64,000 nt of DNA from Styela clava. Its lineage: Eukaryota > Chordata > Ascidiacea > Stolidobranchia > Styelidae. Where the stretch lies: contig NC_135252.1 of the NCBI RefSeq assembly GCF_964204865.1, positions 16,761,383 to 16,825,382 of the forward strand. The letters run 5' to 3'. The translations under genes were made by a program, and so were the position numbers. Shown here one piece after another: positions 13,601 to 25,000 of this stretch. The notes under the pieces were generated by a model. It saw only the letters and a program-made list of their open reading frames with translations. It did not search any database and was not told the DNA's origin. Numbering within the stretch: position 1 is the stretch's first letter; the number at the start of each line of letters is the position of its first letter.

Positions 13601-15839
13601 GCAAGTAAAAACAATTCCTAGAATAAACTCGGTAGGGGATAACAATGCCCGATGAAATATACCAACAATGCAGATTAAGGTATTTTATACTGCGACCGAG
13701 AAAATTGTTTGTTTCGCGAAATTATTCCGTTTTTGAACACCTGTCCAAAACCTTGTTTACATTCCCCGAATAATAGTTTGATGTTATCTACTGAATTGAA
13801 TTGAACTCTAATATGTACTTTTATGTTGTTTAAATGGAGCATGATATCAAATTACATAAACCGAAATACGTACGTCGTTATCCCACTAAAACGACTTTCT
13901 ATCCTGATTCCACTCACAATTACTAAGTGAACAGAACATTGTCGTGTGAAAAAAAAAAAAAAAACTAGGGAGTCAAATCCAGGCACAATGCAATTGTTTT
14001 ACAGTTTTTAGATAAATTGCACATATTTTTGTTCAATATATATTTTATAGTTACTTTGTGATCCGAATCGATTATAGAGACGTACGAATCCCGCCATTTC
14101 TTCATTGTTTGTTGGAGAACCAAATATGTAATGATTTAATGTGCAAAACTTTATATTTTCAACTTTAATCATTTTGAAAAAGTTACAAACAATCGAGCAG
14201 GTGTGCAGAAGATATCATTTGATAAGAGTATACATAAGGAGAGTATAATTCTGTTTTCAAATGAGCCTTTGATCTTAAATTTAAATTGAGATAATAGCAA
14301 TATCAATACGACTTTATACAATGTGCACGCATGCTTTTATTGTTTCAGATTGAAGGGTTTCAGAATTACCCGATGAGTAATTGTATGAAAGCAGATGTTG
14401 CTGTCCGGGAGTGGCCAATTAGAAAAAAACACCCACTCGCGGGATAGTCGCCCAAATATTATTATAATCAGACGCCATTTTGCGTTAACACGGCGGTGTA
14501 GCAATTTTGCGGTAATATAAATGTCTTGTGCCGATTTGCTGTATTTCTTCATTCAAAGTCATTTTTAATCAAAGTCACTGTAACTACGAGAATAAGCTAT
14601 ATCAAAAACAAATATTGTTTTTCAAAAACGTATCTAATTTTTTCGCGAATGCAATGAGCACGTAAGCTTTCTCCCGACCTGAATGAATATCTCTTATACG
14701 GAGGTTAAATATAATTTCACTTTAATTATAATTATCGTGTGCGGGCCTGTTTCCCATTGTGTATTGTCGCAAAAAAGGGAATTATGTATATATATGACTC
14801 AGGACCAGATACCGGATCAGCTCTATTGTTTCATCTACAATTGCATCTTCGGATTTTCTAGTTAATATATTTTTCACGATAAAGTAATAAAAATTTTAAT
14901 TGCAGATAGCGCAACTACCTACGAGAAAGAATATATCCATACAAATGTATTCTTACTTGCATCAATAAAGAGTGACAAGCTTTTTGAAACGAGAATAGGT
15001 TTAAAAAAATCGCTTTCTTTATTCGCTTATGACGCATATTGAATGAGGTTGGATACGTAACCACATACTAGCCATAAACAAAAGTAAACAATATTTCAAC
15101 TATGATGCTCGCACAAATTTTATCTAGATTTCTAAAAACCAGCGATGAAGATATTTTCCTAAAATACTGTTCAACGCGATTTTCGCTTAACTATTACAAG
15201 GATAAGACAAGATCCTTTCCGACCTGTTCAGTGAATCGTGATTTGCCGGCACTCCGGGATTTAATTTTAAGAGTAATGTGTGACGTGTAACGGAGATTTG
15301 AAAAAATAAACTGGGTCTATTCCTAACTATGCTTTCAAGTTTATTGTTATAGGTTATGCTGAAAGTAGTTAGGTATAAGACATTGTGTAATTTCACAAAG
15401 ATTGGTCAAGCAGGGCGGTACAACCCAATATTTCACAACTTGATCCAACTTGTAAATATACAATTTTTCATCCCGGAAGACGAAAGTCAGTAAGACAGAT
15501 TAACCATGTGGCGAGTCATGGCATCTCGGTTACCAGCACATGACGGGTAGAAGAATGGGTAATTAATCATTCGCGCCATGTGCTTGGACTTGGAAGAAGA
15601 AAAGGCCCCTTTCAACCAATTTTGTTGCTCACTGTAGCCGTTTTAGAAATCAACACTAAAACACTGCCCTGTTACGAATTGAAGGAGTTTTTGATAATGA
15701 GAACAAAAGATTTTAAATGGGAAAGAAATGTACTTATGTATATATACAAAGCTTAAATAAAAACCTGAACTCCTAGTTATGATCCCATTAAAACAAGAGT
15801 AACATGTGGGAAAATAAAACGATCACATGGTAACAGTGG
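10615..15839. other. gene-poor intergenic region (apart from the repeat at 10870)
   Basis: No exon with family similarity or coding character was recognised. Around 12.0-12.4 kb ORFs overlap on both strands without resembling any protein. A poly-A tract lies near 13950-13966. Exons of an unrecognised gene cannot be excluded by eye. Confidence 0.45.
10870..11150 (-). repeat. interspersed repeat, partner of 22905-23180
   Basis: Read on the minus strand, this stretch matches the plus strand at about 22905-23180 over some 230 bases. It begins GGGGGCGCTCCAGAAGTATG, and shared blocks include ACTTGATGTAAAG-type and AGTCCCCGAACTCG-type sequence. The 118-residue minus ORF here is repeat-derived and is not annotated as a gene. 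Confidence 0.7.
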
Positions 15840-16110
15840 GGTTTACTAGCAAAATTCAGGAGGGATCTCCCAGCCAAAGCAATTGGTCATCGTATGAGAG
15901 TGATGTTGTACCCATCGAGAGTGTGAAAGTCTAATACCTTTCCCCTCTCGGGCCCAGCGTTAATTACCCCCGGCGACCCAGTTATATTATCGCGCATAAT
16001 CATTCCCTATACAGGATTCGGACCTAACGCAGATAGCTGCTACATTGACTTATTCCCATACTCCACATGGACTGACAACCTAGGGAAGACTTCCCATGGA
16101 CCCATGGTTA
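15840..16110. repeat. possible repeat or SINE-like block of higher GC
   Basis: The composition changes sharply from flanking AT-rich DNA (blocks such as CCCCTCTCGGGCCCAGCG and CCCCCGGCGACCCAG). No open frame of note is present. No second copy was found in the window, so the identity is open. Confidence 0.25.
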
Positions 16111-16529
16111 ACTCTTCCCACTTATATATTATAAATATGAAAATCCTATCCTGTGTATAGATTAGCATCTTATTTTACGAGTATATTCCTAATGCGCTGA
16201 AATAATCAATCAAATTAACGATCATCTTATTGATTGACCTGATTGTAACATATATATATTCATTCCACTTAGTCGCAGCTCGAACGAGATGCTTCTCCGA
16301 AAATCCCCTTTTATCTGCGGTACATGAGATCATAGGCGTAGCGACATTGCGGCATTTATAGTTACACACACGCTCGTTCGTCGTTTTCAGCACCATTTTG
16401 CTCTATTGGTCTAACATTCCTTTCTCCATATGTTGCTGTTTAGTTTTATGCTAGCTAGAGCGACCAAAATAAAATTGGTTTATTAATAGGAACCAACCGA
16501 GATAGATGAAATTGTACGCTTGTATATAG

Positions 16530-17040
16530 GGATTTGTTCAAAAAGAATTGTTTTAAAACAATTGTTTTAAATCAAGTTTTTTTGCCTGTATTGTTCAAAA
16601 TGGCTGTACGATTTAATTTTTTTGCATTAAATAGGTTGAAGGAAAATGGACGTAAAAACTTTCCAAGCGCTTCTTATTAGCAATAAATCCTCCGAAACGC
16701 CACAAATATCGACACACACCTTCTCAAGCTGTAGTTCAGTCTTGAAATACTATCTTAAAATCTTATGACTTTGGTGTAGATACCACCGTGGCGATAAATG
16801 TACGCAAGGGAAATAAAAGTCAAAACAAGAATTTTTACTTACATTTTTGAAAGTATAATTCCAGCAGCGTATGCAGCTGCCAGAACGCAACGTTTTGGCG
16901 TAGTTTAGCGGCGATGCAAGGGGTATTTCAATAAAAAATACAGAAAAAAATTTATGTAAAACAAGCCCTTGTTTTAAAAGCCGATGTTTTTTTAGAATTG
17001 ATAACAAACAAAACCCTACTTGTATAACTTCGACAACGGA
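16530..17040 (+). repeat. about 0.5 kb dispersed repeat, copy 1
   Basis: It matches 38667-39070 in direct orientation. Both begin near TTTGTTCAAAAAGAATTGTT and share GTGGCGATAAATGTACGCAA, CAACGTTTTGGCGTAGTTT and AAAACAAGCCCTTGTTTTAAAA. The last block is an internal palindrome near the 3' end. No protein is encoded; probably a non-autonomous transposon. Confidence 0.75.
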
Positions 17041-17699
17041 ATAAGTCTGTGGGAAACATATTCGTTATATCATTAGATATCAGTTGCTGCTTGTACCTGG
17101 CTTTTTCGGGGCGGAAGGCTGGAATAGGCTTCGTCTTGAAGAAAATTTTTTTTGCCTCAAATAAAATAAATTTCGTCTGCTGGCTACGCTTTTGTCGGTG
17201 ATACTTGTGGCATAATATCAATGTTCTGTCATGTTTACTGTGATCACCGCCGAATTTAATATTATTTACCGGGAATGCTGTGTCAACACCCGAATTTTCA
17301 CTGGAAATGAGTGATTTATTTTGCCTGTTGCCTGTTGCCTTTAGTTACGCTAAATACAATGTTTATTTTGATTATCACACCCATTCAGCAAAACCTCAGT
17401 TAGTGCGCGTTAGTTAGTTTGCTGAATTACTGAAAAGATATTTACGTTAAATTATTTCGGGTCATCTTTTTGTTGATAGACTATTTAGTGTGAATGTAGA
17501 TATGCCAGCGTCAAAACAAAAACAAAAAAACGTGAGTCACGCTGAAGTCACAAATATTAGAATTCAAATTTGATAGGATAGGATTTACATATTTATCCCG
17601 GGGGAGAAGAAACCCGATTCGACGACTTAATTTACCATTGAACCATTACCATGCACGATTAATTAAATGAAGTTATATTAAACGACAATAGAGGGTGGC

Positions 17700-18060
17700 C
17701 CACAGATACCAGCACTTGTTTCAGATGCATTAACTTGAGGGTAGAGGAGCAGTAACCGACCAGCGGTCACATGAGCCACAATACTGCCGCGAGGAGTCCA
17801 GCAATCTTTTCACACATAATTCTCCCCCATGGGATTCGAACCTGCGAACTCACGCAGGGTAATCAGAGGTGCAGCGGTGAGCGTATTCCAAACGTTTAGC
17901 GCGACGCGCCACAACGCGAGTTGAGAAATGAGAATCTCCCAACGCTGGCGAATATTTACATACGGTAAGTGTTTCCTGATCATGGTGCAATATGTAGAAC
18001 TCGTTCGTAGCGTAATCTGTCGGCCGTGCATGTGGCGTTTCACATTCCCGACATTAGACT
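17700..18060 (-). mobile_element. tRNA-derived SINE-like element
   Basis: On the minus strand a B-box-like GGTTCGAATCCC lies near 17830. About 60-70 bases upstream is an A-box-like TGGCGCGTCGCG, the spacing of a tRNA-type pol III promoter. The cloverleaf is not intact, so this is not called a tRNA gene. The rest of the element runs about 120 bases past the B box towards 17700. Confidence 0.5.
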
Positions 18061-19058
18061 ATCAATGGAAAACATGTTGTTCAATTTATAATAAATTTGA
18101 GTGACATATGTTAGCAAGGTAGATATGCAGATAGATGACTTGGTACGGCAGATCCCGAATTGTAAGATAAGATTGTAATAATTCTGAAATTTCATGGGTC
18201 AATCATTCAGTCAGGCATGCCTGCATGTATACACGTGCAGCATGAAGCTTGTAAATTTAAACAAGACGATTGTATTGTAGTAAACTGTTAAAACAGGAAT
18301 ATTCAGATTGGAAAATTGTGTCGGTTTGATATACTGATCATACTAGTCTAGTAAACCCAAAATTACTACAGCAATATGTTCAACCATAAATGCATAACAA
18401 TAATAGGCTGTGTTTCAAGTCTTAGTGTCAATTGCATTGTTATTACTGAAATCTACTATGACTTGACTAACATATGACTAAGGACTCAAACTGTAAAATT
18501 TGTTAAAACTTCGACTTGACTCAATATACCAAATGTCCGCGACTCAACTTGACCAACTACTCAAGGTTTTTAGACTTTTGCCCAACACTGACTGTGCACA
18601 ATTTTTGTTCTTTTATATATCACCTTCTTGGTGACAAGTCAGTGGGTCAAATTAATATCATACTAATAGCCTGCCGCAGGGGGAAACATATTCACTCTTT
18701 CAGAAAACATGAAGCAAAATTCCTACAAGGAGTGAAAGCATTTTTAGAGTTTGACTTTTTTTGCTTTTTGTCCGGGATGAAATTGTCAAAGTGGACCCAA
18801 TAAAAGAATCACTGGGGTTTGAGAACTTATATGGCCTGTTTGAAATAAAACAACTAGGCCTACCAATCGTCAGTGCTTTACTGATTCCTATTCATAAAAG
18901 AGTGGAAATGACATTAAAGTAGTGAAATTTCATCAAGAATCCTTCAATGTACTTAACTATAATATTTTAAATTTCATTAACAGTTTAAACGGCTACATAT
19001 TTCAATATAGTTTGGACATAACTTCATTCATTAAAATATCTGAGCATCGCATACCACA
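18061..19058. other. region upstream of the ABC transporter start
   Basis: No coding exon recognised. It presumably contains promoter and 5' UTR sequence of the transporter gene; no clear TATA box could be assigned. Confidence 0.4.
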
Positions 19059-22000
19059 ATGGGATTAGGAGTATTGTTATTGACTGGGGTATTTTCATTG
19101 GTTGATCTTGCCGCCACGAGTGTCATACTTGCTCATGGAAATGACTGGGATTTGCTTCTCCAACAATTGAGAGATAAATCTGTTGCAACAACTGGATTGG
19201 ATTTTATTATTTTTGCAGTTGTACGCAGTTCTCTACTTATCGGAGCACTCATTGGAATAATTCGAAATCCTACTGAAGGAGCGAACAAAATTGAGGCAGC
19301 TGGAAACTATGTTTTCAGCATTTCAATTGCAATAGTTTTGTATATTTTTGCGAAACTGCTGGTGTATTCAGAAACGCAGGATTTCTTGAATGGTTATGGT
19401 ACAATGTGGTTTTGGATTATATTTGGATGGTCAATTCTTGCATTCGGTATAACCATTATTTTATTCGGAAAGTTGTCTAAACATATACCAAACACAATTG
19501 AAGTTGATGCCAATGATACAAACGTTTCTGAAGCTGATGAAAATACTCCATTGCTCAAAAGTGCTATCAACTTGCCTACCAATGAATCAGAACAGCAAGG
19601 GCCAAGTTCCAGCGATACTTCAACATCTGGATATAGTGATAACGAGGATAATGATGCAGATGATAATAAGAAAGATAAAGATGAAAAAGAAAAGAAAAAA
19701 AGTTTTAAAGAACTTGTAAGCAAAGTCACAATTACGAAAATGTTATCGTACTCAAAAAAAGATGTGCATCTTATCTTCACTGCGATTGTATTCTTACTTG
19801 GTGCAGCATTGGCTGAAACTTTTATTCCACTTTTTACTGGGAGAGTTATATCAGGTAGATATGTTTTCAATATACAACCGTATGACCAAGGAAAATTTTC
19901 TATTCCATTTTTTTCTGTATAGCTGATTTTAATGAGTCTAACCTAAAATAAAATGTTGAAAATTTTCTTTGTATATTGCTTTGCTTGGTGTATTTTGCTT
20001 TTGCTTTGTCCAAGGCTCTGTACAAGCTGTCGCTGCTAGGTAATGCACTATTATTGTTGGAAACAATTGGCACTGCCTCCCCAATTTATTCTAACGTTTT
20101 ATCCACTGGGCCAACATAAAACTGATTTAGAGACTATCACCACTGGGTCGTGCAATTATTCTCAATTGCTCAAAAATAAACAATTACCGGTAGCAATGGA
20201 ATTGCAATATTTAATCTGGCTTTGTAGTTTACGGTTCTAGGATATCTCGCCACAGGAAATTTCACCTCGTAGGAAATATCAGCACAAGAGCATTTTGCTG
20301 TAAAACAAGTATTCGGAATAAAAACAGTTACCGTAGGTTTTTTAAGTACCGGTACCTTTTTTGTTTAAAAAAGATTCATTATTTTAAAGCATACCCTAAA
20401 CCTAAAATATTCCAAGCATCCTATAAATCGAACTGTTTTTATCACAAATACTTGTTTCACAGCACTATGCTCTTGCGGCGATTTTTACTATGTGGCGATT
20501 TTCCGGACACAGAAGTTTACCTCCAGAACTGTCTTTTCATTATTTTTCATTACCGTTTTTATTTTGCATCGCCTCTTGGTTCTAGTTATTATTGCAATTT
20601 GTCTATCAGTAAAGTAAAATCTCTTCTACCAAGAAAGAGATGTTCGTGATACCAGCACTAACCGGCAGAAATCAATTTTTATTTACACAGGTATTGCCAT
20701 TGATCAAGATACGCAAAAATTCACAAAGAATATCATTATAATGTCTTTAATTACAATTGCTGCATCTATATGTGCTGGTTCTCGAGGTGGACTTATGTCA
20801 TTGGCAATTGCCAGATTCAATATGAGGATCCGGAATCATTTGTTTGAATCACTGACAAAACAGGAAATTGGATTTTTCGACACAACTAAAACTGGTATAT
20901 GAATATGTTTTATTCAAAAATGACCTATGAAAGTTTTTATTTTATTTTTTACTTTGCTAATTGAACTAAAATATATTTGAGCTAAAATAAATTTGAGTTA
21001 CCATGGCTTGTGACATATATTTGTGTTGTGCTCACTATTAGCCAAATCTTGGAAGAGCATTTAATCTTATTCAATGTATATTTTTATAAAAAAATTTGCT
21101 CAAAGCAAAGTCGCTCACACTAACTCAAAAGTAAAATGGAATAAAAATTTTAATATAAAAGTTTTTTGGTAAGCACAGTAATCCAGCCCATATATAGGTC
21201 TACTTGGAGAAATGTGCCCTTTTTTGTGGTATTCGAGTCTTATGTCTATACTCTTCACAAAAAAGGTGTAAAATGCCGTAGATACAATAGAACTCAACCC
21301 ACCCTATATGAATAATATGAAGTTATATATTGGTATTGTTTGCAACTGTCGAGTCATACTGTTACATAAAAGCATATCTAATTCTTATTACACAGGTGAT
21401 ATGCTGTCACGCTTGACTTCTGATACGAGTACAATGAGTGACATGATTGGACTTAATTGTAATATATTCTTACGAAGTGTTGTAAAAGCTGTCGGAACTT
21501 GTGTTTTTATGTTTTCATTATCTTGGCGACTTACTGTTGTCACATTCATGGGTTTGCCACTGGTTCTTGGTGTTTCAAAGTTATATGGGAATTATTACAA
21601 GGTACTTTAAATGAGTAAAGAAACATACATAGCATTATACACTACTATATTTGTTGAAATAGATGCATTTCAATGGTTTAAAATAAACGTTTGCATTCCC
21701 TAATTTGTCTATTTGTCTGTGGTTTTATATCTTTTGTTTGAACCTCTGAAAGCCTATTTTGCATAACTCCACTACCTCAACCAATACATTGACTAAGTTA
21801 TTCTGAAAATAAATAATTATGGTGTTTCCAAACCCTCCGAAGTTGCATGTGCTGAGCCTTTTTTAGAGGCACATCAGAAAATTTAAAATATATACAAAGC
21901 CATTACCTATTTATTAAGTAGTATTATTTGTTTATAATTTCTGTGTAAGAATACCAAATATCAGTTCAAAAAAAATTTGAGCTTCTAAGATTTTTATTTA

Positions 22001-25000
22001 TAGTTGCATAAGAATTTTGAAAAAGAGATGTGATGTGAAAAATTATGGTGGTTCATATTTATGGAAAAAAATAATGGTCTTGTGTTTCTAGCATATTTTG
22101 CAATGTCACTAACTTCATCAACATTATACAATGTTCATTCATGATTATTTTCAGAAATTACAAACACAAGTACAAGATGCATACGCATCGGCAAATGAAG
22201 TTGCAGAAGAGGTTGTATCCTCCATGCGAACTGTTCGAAGTTTTGCAAACGAATCTGGTGAAAACAGCCGTTATGAGGAGAAAATGCTTTCAGTTTACAA
22301 GGTTCAGAAAAAGCAAGCTATTGCTTATGCTGGTTTCATGTGGTCGACAGAGGTTTGTTTTAATATATCTCACCTTATTAGACTTTTCTTATATTAGTAA
22401 AGATCATTGCACCACTAAGTTTGTATCTTGACAATGACTGTGCTAATTTTATGTGAGTGTGATGGCCATCTGTTTGATGATTTTGCAGTTTTATCAGATA
22501 TTGGTTCATTGGCTGATTTGCCATATTCGGGTGCTTGTAATGCATCACACATTTATATATATCCCTATATACATTTGAAGTTCTCAACAGAGAAATTTGG
22601 ACAAATCTTTGTATATCTATAAAAATTGAAGTTTGCAAATGGTCAACACGAAACTGATTAGATAAACATTCTCTTTTGATTCATTTCAAAAATGTTTCAA
22701 TATTCAAAAGTTTTATGATGAAGTGTGTTTTTGTCTGACCGTCATATCTTTTATGATGATAAAGATGGGTAAAATTCTTCCTGAAATCAACAATTTATCA
22801 TATTTAACTTGTTTTGGACATCCTTGATTCCACTATACACTAAAATGGCAAGAATTGAGTCCTTGTTGGTTGTTAAAATGCTTGTATGTGTGGTGGATAT
22901 ATAGTTGAGGGCGCTCCAGAAGTGTGTGTACCAATATGTAGGTAACTAATTTTGTTTGCCTACTTTACATCAAGTTGTGTGAAAGCCTAAAGGGACTGAA
23001 ACCTATTGGCAATATTATATTCCTATATTCACTTGGCTAACACAGACAGTCCCCGAACTCGTAATAGAACAAAAATAAGGAAAATCGTAATAAAATTATT
23101 GCCTAACCCTAATCTGGTACATGCACTACAGCAGTACCCAGTCAAGACATATGAAACCCCTCTAATATAATTCTTAATGAATTCCATCTTTATAGACCTT
23201 TGAATGGATTTTTTTTGTTGTAACATTGTGGTATGGTGGACACCTGCTATTCAATAACATCCTCTCAGCAGAACACTTCATTTCAATTATGTTTTACCAA
23301 GAGGAATTGGGTCAGATAATGGAAGAGTTAGGGGAAGTTTATACAGGTTGATTATCCCAAAACTTTCAGTAGCATGTCGATTTGCTGTATGCTTTATTTT
23401 TGCTTGCACCTTTAGTTTTTAATTATTTAATTGGACACGTTTAGTGGCCATAACGATCGTTTCAATATCATGTTGTTGTTGTTGTTCTTGTTCTTTGACA
23501 CGTTTTTAAAAAATCACTTTTCTCTTCGAATACTGGACCAATTGCTTTGAAATTTTCAGTGGTTAAAGATTAATTTCTTCGCTAGAAGGCTATTACTTTT
23601 ATTTATTTCAAAATTTTGCGTGAATTCTATGAAATTTGATATTTCGTCTAAGATTTTGCTGTATTATTTTTTATCCATGGGAACACGGATTTTAGTCAGT
23701 GTCATGACTGGCTGTACGTTTTGATTCTGCAAAATTCTGCTACTGGAAATTCAGAACTTTTTTGAGGGTACCGGTAGCGTCAAAGGTACCGGTAAAGACT
23801 GATTCGCATTGGTCTAACGTGTCCATATATTTGTGCATAGCTCTCTTGTTTGTTATAAAACTGCCATTAACTTCTAATAATAATTATTACCCATTGCCAG
23901 ATTGAAGTTCTTGCGCTGGTCACCTTGACATTGTGGTATGGCGGCCATCTTGTCTTAGGCCATCTAATGAAAAGTGAAAACCTGATCTCGTTCATTCTTT
24001 ATCAAATTACGCTCGGTGGTTCTATGATGGAAATAGGAAGTGTCTATACAGGTAGGAAAATTTCCCTAAAAATGAATTTTCATTAATTACCAGATCACAA
24101 CACTTGCGCTCGTCACTGGAACTTTATGGTATGGTGGCCATCTTGTTTTGAATCATCTCATGAAAAGTGAAAACCTGATCGCATTCATACTTTACCAAAT
24201 AACGCTTGGTGATTGTATGTCAAATGTAGGAAGTGTTTACACAGGTACAAAAGTCACCAAAATTCACCATCTTCAAATGCATGGCTTCGGTGCAAAAATA
24301 ATTTTTTCATAAAAGAAATTGAATGTGTACTAATTTTACTTCATTACGAATTACTAACATTACTGTCTCCATGCAATTAATGCATCACAAAATCACTAGA
24401 TTCAAGATGCTGTGACACATATAAACTGTGCTGAGCTCAGACTCTCAGTACATTTGAAAAATGTGGTCTAAATATATAAACATTCTTTTATACCCCTAAT
24501 TTTATGGTGACTCGCTAACGCTTTTGAATATTCAGTACCTGCTGCATATTTTGTAATTTGTATGTCACATGACATCCAGCAGTTTAATTAATAACATAAG
24601 CATTTAGTATGTCAGTCTGCATTTTTTTCATCGATAATGACTGACTATTGATTATAAATGTCCTCTCTTGCAAGTTCTAATAATATAATATGCATCAAAA
24701 AAGACAACAATTGGCAAATCAACGCTTTCAGAACAGTATCAAATATTACAGACATTGCTAGTTTCAGAAAATATAATGAATAAATAATATCATACCACCT
24801 TTTTACGTTGTTATCCTAATTTCAAGTTAGGTCATATAAGTTTCATGTTTCCATTGATATTATGATTAATTCTGATTCTCATTTGGCATTTCTTGGTGTT
24901 ACTGTAGATACTCCATTACATGTGTCATGTGTATTATTTAATTTTGTCATGCAGATATTTTTGTCAGTGCACTATTTCATCTTTATGTAACTTTGTTTGC

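Noticed and set aside
17810-18043. tRNA gene on the minus strand
   Set aside because: B-box and A-box-like sequences are present, but no complete cloverleaf with acceptor and anticodon stems can be drawn, so it is called a SINE-like element.
19394-19870. 158-codon minus-strand ORF
   Set aside because: Exact antisense shadow of exon 1 of the ABC transporter, whose product is clearly recognised.
22428-22622. Possible fourth, older copy of alternative exon 5 (LCECDGHLF resembling LWYGGHLV)
   Set aside because: Only a few residues match, the length and phase do not fit, and no acceptor at the right place was found.
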